Of a DNA stretch of 64,000 bases, positions 38,113-46,728 are shown piece by piece (the stretch's first letter is position 1; each line of letters begins with the position of its first letter). Source of the DNA: Streptomyces kronopolitis (GTDB lineage Bacteria > Actinomycetota > Actinomycetes > Streptomycetales > Streptomycetaceae); contig NZ_BMND01000025.1 of the NCBI RefSeq assembly GCF_014646275.1, positions 42,849-106,848 on the forward strand, in the 5' to 3' direction. Made by a program: the position numbers and the translations under genes. The notes beneath the pieces were generated by a model. That model had not been told where the DNA came from, searched no databases, and saw nothing but the letters and a program-made list of their open reading frames with translations.

Positions 38113-38337
38113 GGTCAGTACCTCGGATCGGGTCGCTCGGGTCCGCCGGGGGATGGGCGCGGCGAACGTCCTCAGCGTAGGGAGCACGGACACCGGTCGA
38201 TACCGACACTCTGTATGGCGCTCACCACCCGCGCGGACACATTGTCTACGGGCCGGGGGCGAATCCGGCGATCGGAAGGGGCGGCTGGTCAGCCGGGGAC
38301 GGCCGGGGCGCGGGGCGGTCAGACGGGCGCGGGCCGT

Positions 38338-39132
38338 TCAGCCGCCCGTAGGGAACACCGTCCGCACCACCCGCCCCCAGGGGTGGGCGGTCAACTCCGG
38401 GCGCAGCGCCGCCAGGCCCCCGCAGTAGACGGGGAAGTCCTCCACGCATATCCCGCGTTCGGCCAGCAGCCGGTCCGCCTCCCCCGGCCCGCCCGCGGTC
38501 CGGCTCCGTACGAGGACCAGCCCGCCCTCGGCGCGCACCGTGTGGCCGGTCTCCACGTCCCGGCAGCGCAGCGCCGCGTCGCAGACCAGGCGCTGGCCGT
38601 CCGCGGCCAGGACGGCCCGGGTGCGCTCGGTCTCCAGGACGCGGCGCAGGCCGTCGGGGGCCGCGAGGCCGCCGGAGCGCTCCAATACGGAGGCGAGGAA
38701 GCGGCGCGGTGCCGGGCCGAGCACCGCATCGCCCGGCAGCAGCGGCCGGCGGTGCGTGACCGGGGTGCCGCACCGTCCGGTGAGCGCAATCTCGATCTGC
38801 CGCTCCCCGGTGTCCGCGCAGTGCCACTCCCGGATCGTGTGGCGCGCCCGGCGGTCCGGCCGGTGCGTGTGGAAGGACCGCAGGCCGGGGGTGTCGTAGT
38901 AGACGGCGCGGCACTGGAACCAGCGGCGGCCGTTGACGCACAGCGCCACGAACCCGCCGCCGGGGCCGCGCCGTTCGGTGAGTACGGCCGCCACGGCGGT
39001 GAAGACCTCGACCGGGACGAGGTAGCTGCGGTCGCACGGGGCGGGGCGGGCGGCCCGTGCCTGGACGTCGGCGAGCGGCGCCGGACGTGCGGCCATGGCG
39101 GCGCGGGCGAGGGCTCGTACGGCGGGGATCAC
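38338..39132 (-). CDS. VTC-domain (CYTH-like) protein
   Basis: This 264-residue protein has the tunnel-fold marks of the VTC/polyphosphate-polymerase domain: DRSYLVPVEVF near the N-terminus, YYDTPGLRSFHTHRPDRRARHTIR with the basic cluster, an internal EIALTGRCGTPV, and the C-terminal LERSGGLAAPDGLRRVLETERTR. The domain binds triphosphate or polyphosphate with clustered Lys/Arg and acidic metal ligands. In bacteria it usually sits beside a DUF4956 membrane protein and CotH; neither is nearby. GTG at 39132 has AAGGAG 6 bases upstream. Confidence 0.8.
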   Translation of the reverse strand: MIPAVRALARAAMAARPAPLADVQARAARPAPCDRSYLVPVEVFTAVAAVLTERRGPGGGFVALCVNGRRWFQCRAVYYDTPGLRSFHTHRPDRRARHTIREWHCADTGERQIEIALTGRCGTPVTHRRPLLPGDAVLGPAPRRFLASVLERSGGLAAPDGLRRVLETERTRAVLAADGQRLVCDAALRCRDVETGHTVRAEGGLVLVRSRTAGGPGEADRLLAERGICVEDFPVYCGGLAALRPELTAHPWGRVVRTVFPTGG

Positions 39133-39316
39133 TCGGTCTCCTTCGGCGTGACGTCGGAGGCGTTGCTGTCGGAGGCGTCGTCGTACGCGTTCTACGCCCT
39201 GCGGGCCCCCGGGAGTTCCGGGACGCGGAAACCGGCATCCGTCATCGCCGGGTCTCGGACAAAGTCGGCCGGTTGTGACACCCCGCCGACCGCCGCGGAC
39301 CGCTCCGGCGAGCAAT

Positions 39317-39351
39317 TGACAGCACCCTGTCGTAGTGCCAGGATGCTGTCA
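39317..39351. promoter_or_regulatory. Promoter with perfect inverted repeat, DJ-1/MarR operon
   Basis: Arms TGACAGCA (39317-39324) and TGCTGTCA (39344-39351) are perfect inverted repeats. TTGACA (39316-39321) is a consensus -35 inside the left arm, and CAGGAT (39339-39344) at 17 bases is a possible -10. The design fits repression by the MarR protein encoded second in the operon. Confidence 0.75.
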
Positions 39352-39420
39352 TACGGGCGCTGTGCCGCACCGGCACCGGGCCCGGAAGCCGGGGATCCCG
39401 CCGCCGACCGAGGAGCTCCC

Positions 39421-40098
39421 ATGACCGACCCCACCGCATCCCACGCGTCCACCGCCCTCACCGTGCACGTCGCCGCCTACGACACGCTCGCCGACTGGGA
39501 GTGCGGCCACGCCCTCGCCCATCTCCGGGACGGCGGCTACTTCCGCCCGTCGCGGCCGGCGTACGCCGTGGCCACCGTCGCCCCCGCCGCCGGCCGGCCG
39601 GTGACGACCATGGGCGGGCAGCGGATCACCCCCGATCTCGCGCTCGACGCCCTGCACCCCGGCGACAGCGCGCTGCTGATCCTCCCGGGCGCCCGGCTCT
39701 GGGACACGGGCCCGGAGCTGTCGCCGTTCGCCGACAAGGCCCGGGAGTTCCTCGCCGCGGGCGTACCGGTCGCCGCCATCTGCGGGGCGACCGCGGGGCT
39801 GGCCCGGGCCGGCCTGCTGGACGACCGCGCGCACACCAGCGGGGCCGCCGGGTACCTCGCCGCACAGCCCGGCTACCGGGGCGCCGGCCACTACCGCGAG
39901 GCCGACGCGGTGCGCGACGGCGGGCTGATCACCGCGGGCCCGACCGAGCCGGTGGCCTTCGCCCGGGAGATCTTCGCCGCTCTCGACGTCATGGAGCCGG
40001 CGACCCTCGACGCCTGGTACCGCCTGTTCGCCCGCTCCGACGCCGCCGCCTTCCCCGTGCTCCAGTCGGCGGCCGCGGCCCGCGGTGGCGCCGCATGA
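39421..40098 (+). CDS. DJ-1/PfpI family protein
   Basis: This 225-residue class-I-glutaminase-like fold has the nucleophile elbow AAICGATAGLA with Cys in place, plus YDTLADWECGHALAHL and SALLILPGARLWD. DJ-1/PfpI relatives act as chaperones, glyoxalase-like deglycases, amidases or regulators. ATG at 39421 follows GAGGAG. Its stop overlaps the next start by 4 bases (ATGA), so the pair is translationally coupled. Confidence 0.9.
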   Translation: MTDPTASHASTALTVHVAAYDTLADWECGHALAHLRDGGYFRPSRPAYAVATVAPAAGRPVTTMGGQRITPDLALDALHPGDSALLILPGARLWDTGPELSPFADKAREFLAAGVPVAAICGATAGLARAGLLDDRAHTSGAAGYLAAQPGYRGAGHYREADAVRDGGLITAGPTEPVAFAREIFAALDVMEPATLDAWYRLFARSDAAAFPVLQSAAAARGGAA

Positions 40099-40619
40099 CC
40101 GCGCCCCGGCCGCACGGGTCAACGGGCGACGCGCAGGAGGACCCGGAACTCCGCGGCCCCGCGCTCCTCAGCCGTACCGCCCTCGCCGTCTTCCACCTCA
40201 ACGGCCGGCTGCTGTCCGTCGCCGACCACCTCGCCCGGCCGTCCGGGCTGACCGCCGCCTGGTGGCAGGCCCTGGGCGCCGTGCTGCCCGAGCCGCTGTC
40301 CGTGGCCGGGATCGCCCGCGCGATGGGCATCACCCGGCAGAGCGTGCAGCGCATCGCCGACCTCCTGGTCGACCGCGGGCTGGCGGAGTACCGCCCCAAC
40401 CCGGCACACCGCCGCGCCAAGCTCCTCTCCCCCACCGCGGCGGGCCGGGCCGCCGTCGCCCGGATCGCCCCCGGCCATGCCGAGTTCGCCGCCCGGCTGT
40501 CCGAACAGCTCGGCGGCCCGGACGAATTCCGCCAGGTCATGGCGTCCCTGGAGCGGCTGTCGGGCGCCCTGGACGCCCTCGCGGAGGACGACGGGATCCC
40601 CCCGGCCGCGCACGGATGA
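40095..40619 (+). CDS. MarR-family transcriptional regulator
   Basis: This 174-residue winged-helix protein has LSVAGIARAMGITRQSVQRIADLLVDRG (recognition helix) and the wing RPNPAHRRAKLLSPTAAGR. It is coupled to the DJ-1/PfpI gene and probably binds the palindrome at 39317-39351 to control both. MarR proteins release DNA upon binding phenolics, oxidants or drugs, which fits a DJ-1 partner. Ends before a strong hairpin. Confidence 0.92.
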   Translation: MTAPRPHGSTGDAQEDPELRGPALLSRTALAVFHLNGRLLSVADHLARPSGLTAAWWQALGAVLPEPLSVAGIARAMGITRQSVQRIADLLVDRGLAEYRPNPAHRRAKLLSPTAAGRAAVARIAPGHAEFAARLSEQLGGPDEFRQVMASLERLSGALDALAEDDGIPPAAHG

Positions 40620-40676
40620 GACCGCACCGGGCCCCGCTCGCCCTCCCGGGGCGACACGTGCCCCCTACAACGGCGA

Positions 40677-40719
40677 ACAGCCGCGCACCCACCCCACCGG
40701 GGAGTGGATGCGCGGCTGT
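40677..40719. terminator. Bidirectional terminator between marR and purA
   Basis: A perfect 11-bp stem ACAGCCGCGCA (40677-40687) with TGCGCGGCTGT (40709-40719), with further internal pairing (ccacccc / ggggagtgg). Convergent genes on both sides. Confidence 0.85.
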
Positions 40720-40757
40720 CCGCGTCCGCTGTCCGCGTCCTTGCCGTTCCGGCCGTC

Positions 40758-42044
40758 CTACGACAGGAACGAGTTGATCTCGATCGTCTCGTCGCGGCCG
40801 GGGCCGACGCCGATCGCGGAGATCGGGGCACCGGACATCTCCTCCAGCGCCTTGACGTACGCCTGGGCGTTCTTCGGCAGGTCGGCGAAGGACTTGGCCT
40901 TGGTGATGTCCTCGGACCAGCCCGGGAGCATCTCGTAGACCGGCTTGGCGTGGTGGAAGTCGGTCTGCGAGTAGGGCAGCTCCTCGACCCGCTTGCCGTC
41001 GATCTCGTAGGCGACGCAGACCGGGATCTGCTCCCAGCCGGTCAGCACGTCGAGCTTGGTGAGGAAGAAGTCCGTCAGGCCGTTGACGCGGGTCGCGTAG
41101 CGGGCGATGACCGCGTCGAACCAGCCGCAGCGGCGGTCGCGGCCGGTGGTCACCCCGCGCTCGCCGCCGATGCGGCGCAGCGCCTCGCCGTCCTCGTCGA
41201 ACAGCTCGGTCGGGAACGGACCGGCGCCGACGCGCGTCGTATAGGCCTTGAGGATGCCGATGACGCGGCTGATCTTGGTGGGGCCGACGCCCGCACCCGT
41301 GCAGGCACCGCCCGCGGTCGGGTTCGAGGACGTGACGAAGGGGTACGTGCCGTGATCGATGTCCAGCAGCGTGCCCTGGCCGCCCTCGAAGAGGACCACC
41401 TTGTCGTCGTCCAGCGCCTTGTTCAGGATCAGGGTGGTGTCGGCGACATAGCCCTTGATCTTGTCGGCGTAGCCCAGCAGCTCCTCGACGACCTGGTCGG
41501 CCTCGATGGCGCGGCGGTTGTAGAGCTTGGTCAGCAGCTGGTTCTTGACCTCGAGGGCCGCCTCGACCTTCTGGATGAGGATCGACTCGTCGTAGAGGTC
41601 CTGCACCCGGATGCCGACGCGGTTGATCTTGTCGGCGTAGGTCGGGCCGATGCCGCGGCCGGTGGTGCCGATCTTCCGCTTGCCGAGGAACCGTTCCGTC
41701 ACCTTGTCGACGGTGATGTTGTACGGCGTGATCAGATGCGCGTTACCGCTGAGCAGCAGCTTGGACGTGTCGACGCCGCGCTCGTTGAGTCCGCTCAGCT
41801 CGGAGAGCAGGACCGCCGGGTCGACGACGACACCGTTGCCGATGACCGGGGTGCACCCCGGCGAGAGGATTCCGGAAGGGAGCAGGTGCAGTGCGTACTT
41901 CTGGTCGCCGACGACGACCGTGTGGCCGGCGTTGTTGCCGCCCTGGTAGCGCACCACATAGTCCACGGAGCCACCGAGCAGATCGGTGGCCTTTCCCTTG
42001 CCCTCATCACCCCACTGAGCACCGAGCAGCACAAGTGCGGGCAC
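40758..42044 (-). CDS. purA: Adenylosuccinate synthase
   Basis: This 428-residue enzyme joins IMP and aspartate with GTP, the first step from IMP to AMP. N-terminal LLGAQWGDEGKGKATDLLGG, GGNNAGHTVV, TTGRGIGPTYADK, GGACTGAGVGP and the C-terminal VGPGRDETI are family marks. GTG at 42044 (PALVLLGAQWGDEG) has AAGGGG about 9 bases upstream; the frame upstream is shadow. Transcribed divergently from the DAG-kinase-like gene. Confidence 0.98.
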   Translation of the reverse strand: MPALVLLGAQWGDEGKGKATDLLGGSVDYVVRYQGGNNAGHTVVVGDQKYALHLLPSGILSPGCTPVIGNGVVVDPAVLLSELSGLNERGVDTSKLLLSGNAHLITPYNITVDKVTERFLGKRKIGTTGRGIGPTYADKINRVGIRVQDLYDESILIQKVEAALEVKNQLLTKLYNRRAIEADQVVEELLGYADKIKGYVADTTLILNKALDDDKVVLFEGGQGTLLDIDHGTYPFVTSSNPTAGGACTGAGVGPTKISRVIGILKAYTTRVGAGPFPTELFDEDGEALRRIGGERGVTTGRDRRCGWFDAVIARYATRVNGLTDFFLTKLDVLTGWEQIPVCVAYEIDGKRVEELPYSQTDFHHAKPVYEMLPGWSEDITKAKSFADLPKNAQAYVKALEEMSGAPISAIGVGPGRDETIEINSFLS

Positions 42045-42158
42045 AGGCGTACACCCCTTCCGGGCGGGGCATGTCCAACGTGCGTGGATGGCGACAACGT
42101 GCGTGTTCACGCGTACGTCATCGCCGGAGCCGTCGGACCGGTGCCCCGGAATAGACGA

Positions 42159-42186
42159 AGCCCCTGGCGCAATAGCGCAAGGGGCT
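42159..42186. promoter_or_regulatory. Hairpin in the leader between purA and the DAGK-like gene
   Basis: The stem agcccctggcgc (42159-42170) with gcgcaaggggct (42175-42186), one mismatch, aata loop. Lies 35-62 bases before the plus-strand start and 115 before purA. Could be a leader structure or a terminator; nothing decides. Confidence 0.5.
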
Positions 42187-42220
42187 CTTGCACCGAGATG
42201 CTACCTGAGGAAGGACCGAG

Positions 42221-43273
42221 GTGTCGGCGCAGCCTTCTGGGCACTTTCCCGTGGACTCCGTTCGGGGGTACCCCCTGCTCGTGGTCATCGACCCGGTCGC
42301 CCGCAGTACCGACGGCGAGGCCGTGCGGATCGCGAAGGATGTCCTGTGCGCGGGTGCGGGGGCGAAAATCTGCCTCCCGGAGGGCCCGGAGGAATTCGCG
42401 CGGATGCTGGCCCGGCGCGGGCAGCGGCGGCCGGTGGTGATCGGCGACGACCGGGCGCTGCTGCGCGTGGTGGGCCTGCTGCACAAGGAACGGGAGCTGG
42501 CCGCGGTGCCGCTGTCGATGGTCCCGGTCGGGGCCCCGGCCGGCGTCGCGCTGAGCCGCGCCCTGGGCATCCCGACGGACACGGTGGCCGCCGCCCGGGC
42601 CGTCCTGGACGGTAGCGAGCGCCCGATGGACCTGCTCACGGACGACAGCGACGGCATCGTGCTGGGCAGCCTGCGCATCCCGTGCGGCGAACCGGCCCGG
42701 CCGGGCCACGGGGCGTCCGTGCCCCGGCAGTCGTCCCCGGCGGATGCGGCGGACCCGGCGGACCAGGTGGATCCGGCAGATCCGGCGGCGCCCCGGGGCG
42801 GCCCGGTGGACCCGGAGGATCCGGCCGACGGGGACGCCCCCTGGTGGCGGCCGTACGCCCGCACCGCCCGTACGGCGCTGTCGCTGCTGGCCGCACCGGC
42901 GGCCGGGCGTCGAGCCCTCGGATCCGGCGACGGCCGGACGGGCGGACGGCGCGCACGGGTGCCGGGGCAGCGGCTGCGGATCGAGGCGGACGGGGTGCTG
43001 CTGGCCGATCTGGACCGGCCGGTGCGCGGGGTGTCGGTGGTGCCGGGCGGCCGGGCCGGGAGCGGTTCCGGGGCGGGCGGCGGCGGTGAGCTGGCCGAGG
43101 TCGTGGTCCACTGGCCGGGCGGCGGGCGGTCGGTGCGCACCCGGGCGCGGGCCGTGACGGTGTCCGGCGCGGACTTCCACTACCGGGCGGACGCCCTGGT
43201 CGGCGGCCCGGTCCGGACCCGTACGTGGACCGTGCAGCCGGCGGCCTGGCGGCTCCAGCTGCCGCGGGACTGA
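42221..43273 (+). CDS. Diacylglycerol kinase-like protein (degenerate catalytic motif)
   Basis: This 350-residue protein has an N-terminal half with the DAGK fold: YPLLVVIDPVARSTDGE, then a strand VVIGDDRALLRVV in the place of the family's G-G-D-G-T/S, then LSMVPVGAPAGVALSRALGIP matching the P-x-G-T-x-N-x-x-A-x-x-L-G region. A low-complexity linker (about 166-205, DAADPADQVDPADPAAP) breaks it from a C-terminal beta domain (ADGVLLADLDRPVRGVSVV). With both glycine-rich motifs altered it may bind but not phosphorylate lipid. GTG at 42221 has GGAAGGA upstream. Confidence 0.75.
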   Translation: MSAQPSGHFPVDSVRGYPLLVVIDPVARSTDGEAVRIAKDVLCAGAGAKICLPEGPEEFARMLARRGQRRPVVIGDDRALLRVVGLLHKERELAAVPLSMVPVGAPAGVALSRALGIPTDTVAAARAVLDGSERPMDLLTDDSDGIVLGSLRIPCGEPARPGHGASVPRQSSPADAADPADQVDPADPAAPRGGPVDPEDPADGDAPWWRPYARTARTALSLLAAPAAGRRALGSGDGRTGGRRARVPGQRLRIEADGVLLADLDRPVRGVSVVPGGRAGSGSGAGGGGELAEVVVHWPGGGRSVRTRARAVTVSGADFHYRADALVGGPVRTRTWTVQPAAWRLQLPRD

Positions 43274-43306
43274 GGCGGCCTCCCGAGGCGCAGCAGAAAC
43301 GGTCCC

Positions 43307-43861
43307 TCAGCGGGCGGCGTCCTCCAGCTCGGCCCGCATCCGGTCGCGGTGCTCGCGCCAACGCTGGAGCAGCCCGGTGAGCTCCGTCTGCAGGAACTCG
43401 AAGAACACCAGCGTCTCGCCGATCCGGCGGCCCGCGGGCGAGTCCTCGCCGAGGCTCACCACGCCCTCGCGCAGGGTGCCCTCCCAGCGGGTGAGGACGT
43501 TGTCGCGGCGGGCCAGCGCCTCGTACCACTGGTCGCTGTGCACGCGGTAGCGGTCGCGGCGGGAGCCCGGCTCGCGCTCGCGGCTGACCATGTCGACCTG
43601 GGACAGGTAGCGGATCGCGCCGGAGACGGCGGCCGGGCTGACCTGGAGGCGCTCGCCGAGTTCGGCCGAGGTCAGCACGCCGGAGTCGGAGGCGAGCAGG
43701 CAGGCGAAGACCCGGGCGGACATCCGCTGCATCCCGGCGTCGACCAGCTGCGCGGCGAACCGCTCGACGAACTGCGAGACCGCCTCGTCGTCGCGGGCCG
43801 GCCCGGCGGGGTCCGGACGGGTCTCCGCGGTCCGGTCCGCGCTCCGGTGCTGCTCGCTCAT
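43307..43861 (-). CDS. GbsR/MarR-family transcriptional regulator
   Basis: This 184-residue winged-helix regulator has VFACLLASDSGVLTSAELGERLQVSPAAVSGAIRYLSQVDMV and a REREPGSRRDRYRV wing, as in GbsR-type MarR proteins that guard exporters. It is divergent from the ABC exporter genes with a palindrome between them. It probably represses them until a drug-like ligand binds. Confidence 0.92.
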   Translation of the reverse strand: MSEQHRSADRTAETRPDPAGPARDDEAVSQFVERFAAQLVDAGMQRMSARVFACLLASDSGVLTSAELGERLQVSPAAVSGAIRYLSQVDMVSREREPGSRRDRYRVHSDQWYEALARRDNVLTRWEGTLREGVVSLGEDSPAGRRIGETLVFFEFLQTELTGLLQRWREHRDRMRAELEDAAR

Positions 43862-43917
43862 GTCCGCATCATCTCCCCTGATCAGCGACGCCCCTCAACT
43901 TTATACGCTTTCTTAAC

Positions 43918-43933
43918 TTCACAACTTTGTGAA
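43918..43933. promoter_or_regulatory. Operator between GbsR/MarR and ABC exporter genes
   Basis: Perfect inverted repeat TTCACA-actt-TGTGAA, in an AT-rich patch (43898-43940) between the divergent genes. Suited to a MarR-type dimer; binding is inferred. Confidence 0.7.
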
Positions 43934-43953
43934 TCTAGCGTACCTTCGAAATC

Positions 43954-44886
43954 ATGACCACGGCAATCTCTCCCGCTCCCGCGATCCGGGTGGACGGCCT
44001 GCACAAGTCCTTCGGCCGCACCCACGCGCTGGACGGCCTCGACCTGCGGGTCGGCGCCGGCGAGGTGCACGGCTTCCTCGGCCCCAACGGCGCCGGGAAG
44101 TCCACGACGATCCGCGTCCTGCTCGGCCTGCTACGCGCCGACGGCGGCACCGCCCGGCTGCTGGGCAAGGACCCCTGGCAGGACGCCGTCGAGCTGCACC
44201 GCCGCATCGCCTACGTCCCCGGCGACCTCACCCTGTGGCGCAACCTCTCCGGCGGCGAGGTCATCGACCTCTACGGGCGGCTGCGCGGCGGGCTGGACGC
44301 CGGGCGCCGGGCCGAGCTGCTGGAGCGGTTCGAGCTCGACCCCACCAAGAAGGGCCGAACGTACTCCAAGGGCAACCGGCAGAAGGTCGCCCTGGTCGCC
44401 GCCTTCGCCTCCGCCCCCGAGGTCGAGCTGCTCATCCTCGACGAGCCGACCTCCGGCCTCGACCCGCTGATGGAGGAGGTCTTCCAGAACTGCGTGGCCG
44501 AGGAGCGCGACCGCGGGCGCACCGTCCTGCTCTCCAGCCATGTGCTGTCGGAGGTGGAGGCGCTCTGCGACCGCGTCAGCATCATCCGCGGCGGACGCAC
44601 CGTCGAATCCGGCACGCTGGCAGAGCTGCGGCACCTGACCCGCACCTCGGTCGTCGCCGAACTCGCCGGTCCACCGGGCGGATTGGGCGACCTCCCCGGC
44701 GTCCACGGGCTGGAGCTGCGGGGGGACCGCGTCTCCTTCCAGGTCGAGACCGACAAGCTCGATGCCGTGCTCGGCGCGCTCGGTGCCTCCGGCGTCCGCA
44801 GCCTCACCAGCACCCCGCCCACCCTGGAGGAGCTCTTCCTGCGCCACTACCAGGACGACGCCCGCGGCGCGGCGGTCGCGCGATGA
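43954..44886 (+). CDS. ABC transporter ATP-binding protein (drug exporter type)
   Basis: This 310-residue ATPase has Walker A GPNGAGKST (43-51), signature YSKGNRQKV in place of LSGGQ, Walker B LLILDEPTSGLD and the H-loop SSHVLSEVEAL. The C-terminal 90 residues are the regulatory extension seen in DrrA/CcmA-type exporters. It powers the membrane protein encoded next. Stop overlaps the next start by 4 bases. Confidence 0.95.
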   Translation: MTTAISPAPAIRVDGLHKSFGRTHALDGLDLRVGAGEVHGFLGPNGAGKSTTIRVLLGLLRADGGTARLLGKDPWQDAVELHRRIAYVPGDLTLWRNLSGGEVIDLYGRLRGGLDAGRRAELLERFELDPTKKGRTYSKGNRQKVALVAAFASAPEVELLILDEPTSGLDPLMEEVFQNCVAEERDRGRTVLLSSHVLSEVEALCDRVSIIRGGRTVESGTLAELRHLTRTSVVAELAGPPGGLGDLPGVHGLELRGDRVSFQVETDKLDAVLGALGASGVRSLTSTPPTLEELFLRHYQDDARGAAVAR

Positions 44887-46520
44887 CCACCGTGGCCGTA
44901 CCCCTTCCCGCCCCCGCCGCGCGCGCCCGCCGACTGGCGGGCACCGGGGCCCTGCTGCGGCTGGCGCTGCGCCGCGACCGGGTGCTGATCCCGGCGTGGG
45001 TGCTGGGCCTCGGCGCGGTCGTCGCCGGCACCGGCTCGTCCTTCGAGGCGCTCTACGACACCGCCGCCCGCCGCGCCGCGCTGGCCGTCTCGATGAACGG
45101 CAACGGCTCGATGCGCGCGCTCTACGGACCGGTGTACGGCGACTCCGTGGGCGGGCTCGTCGCCTGGCGGATGGCCGGCTTCGGCGCCGTCCTCGCCGCC
45201 GTGATGAGTCTGCTGATCGTGGTCCGGCACACCCGCGAGGAGGAGGAGACGGGCCGTCAGGAGCTGCTCTGCGCGGGCGCGGTCGGCCGCCGCGCACCGC
45301 TGACCGCGGCCCTGCTGACGGCCCTGCTCGCCGATGCCGCGCTCGCCGTGGTGATCGCCGGCTCGCTGGCCGGCTCCGGGCGGCCGGCCGCCGGCTCGCT
45401 CGCGCTCGGCCTCGGCATCGGCGCCGCCGGCCTGCTGTTCGCCGCACTGGCCGCCGTCGCCGCCCAACTCACCGAGAGCGCACGGCTCGCCAAGGGCCTG
45501 ACCGGCGCCGTGCTCGGCCTGGCCTTCGCGCTGCGCGCCGCGGGCGACGCCGGCACCGACAACTCCTCCCCCCTCACCTGGCTCTCCCCGCTCGGCTGGT
45601 CGCAGCACCTGCGCGCCTACGCCGGCGAACGCTGGTGGCCGCTCGCGCTGTTCGCGGTGGCGACCGCCCTGGTGGCCTGCGCCGCCTACGCCCTGACCGC
45701 CCGCCGCGACCTCGGGATGAGCTTCCTGCCCGCCCGCCCCGGCCCGGCCCGGGCGCCGCGCTCGCTGAGCGGTCCGCTCGGCCTGGCCTGGCGGCTCCAG
45801 CGCACCACGCTGGCGGGCTGGACGCTCGGCTTCGTCTGCGCCGGCGGGATCTTCGGCGGACTCGCCAAGGGCGCCGCGGACCTGGTCGGCGGCAATGCGC
45901 GGACCCGCGAGGTCGTCGCGCGGATGGGCGGTCAGCAGGACCTGACCGACGCCTTCCTGGCGACGATGGCCGGCCTGCTCGGCTTGGTCGCCGCGCTCTT
46001 CGCGGTGGGCGCGGTGCTGCGGCTGCACGGCGAGGAGACCGCCGGGCGGGCCGAGCCGGTGCTGGCCGGCGCGGTCGGCCGGCTGCGCTGGGCGGCCGGT
46101 CATCTGGCGCTGGCCTTCGGGGGGAGCGCCGTGATCCTGGCCTTCGGCGGCCTGGCCCTGAGCGTCTCCTACGGCGCCTCGGCCGGCGACCCGCTCGGCC
46201 GGACGGGCCCGGTCCTGGCCGCCGCCCTCGCCCAGGCCCCGGCCGTCTGGACGCTCACCGGCCTGGCGGTCCTCGTCCTCGGCCTGCTCCCCCGGGCCGC
46301 CCCGGCCGTCTGGGCCCTGGTCGGCGGCTGCCTGGCCCTCGGCTGGGTCGGCCCCTCCCTCGACCTCCCCCGCTGGGCGATGGACCTCTCGCCGTACAGC
46401 CATCTCCCCAAGCTGCCCGGCACGGACGCCACCGCCGCCCCGTTCCTCTGGCTGCTGGCGCTCTCCGCGCTCTTCACCGCCGCCGGTCTGGTGGGACTGC
46501 GCCGGCGCGACCTCTGCTGA
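44883..46520 (+). CDS. ABC-2-type permease, polyketide/antibiotic exporter family
   Basis: This 545-residue protein has about twelve hydrophobic segments in two similar halves (about 20-265 and 285-540), each starting with a charged amphipathic stretch and a RR-x-LG type end (ALTARRDLGMS, VGLRRRDLC). This is the single-chain duplicated permease of the TnrB3/COG3559 class that exports tetronasin-like polyketides. It pairs with the ATPase encoded just before it. The substrate here is unknown. Confidence 0.9.
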   Translation: MTTVAVPLPAPAARARRLAGTGALLRLALRRDRVLIPAWVLGLGAVVAGTGSSFEALYDTAARRAALAVSMNGNGSMRALYGPVYGDSVGGLVAWRMAGFGAVLAAVMSLLIVVRHTREEEETGRQELLCAGAVGRRAPLTAALLTALLADAALAVVIAGSLAGSGRPAAGSLALGLGIGAAGLLFAALAAVAAQLTESARLAKGLTGAVLGLAFALRAAGDAGTDNSSPLTWLSPLGWSQHLRAYAGERWWPLALFAVATALVACAAYALTARRDLGMSFLPARPGPARAPRSLSGPLGLAWRLQRTTLAGWTLGFVCAGGIFGGLAKGAADLVGGNARTREVVARMGGQQDLTDAFLATMAGLLGLVAALFAVGAVLRLHGEETAGRAEPVLAGAVGRLRWAAGHLALAFGGSAVILAFGGLALSVSYGASAGDPLGRTGPVLAAALAQAPAVWTLTGLAVLVLGLLPRAAPAVWALVGGCLALGWVGPSLDLPRWAMDLSPYSHLPKLPGTDATAAPFLWLLALSALFTAAGLVGLRRRDLC

Positions 46521-46728
46521 TCCGGGGCGGCGCGAGCGCGTCCACAGGGTGTGGATGCCGCGCCCCGTCCCTCCACGCCAGCACATCGGGGCCCCGAAGG
46601 CCAGTCACCCTGCGCCATTTCACCTGACGGTGCGATAACCCACAGTAACTCTAGAGCGCAGGGTGATCGTCTTGTTACTTTCCGTATGCGAGGTCGTGAC
46701 CACGGCACCGCGGCATTCGGAGGGGAAC

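Noticed and set aside
36682..39420. Upstream part of the 1138-codon plus-strand frame ending in the DJ-1 gene
   Set aside because: The first 900 codons are antisense to the aminotransferase and VTC genes; only the part from 39421 is the DJ-1/PfpI protein.
46640..46680. AGTAAC...GTTACT inverted repeat upstream of the BP74-like gene
   Set aside because: Only six bases per arm with a long spacer; too likely by chance to call an operator.
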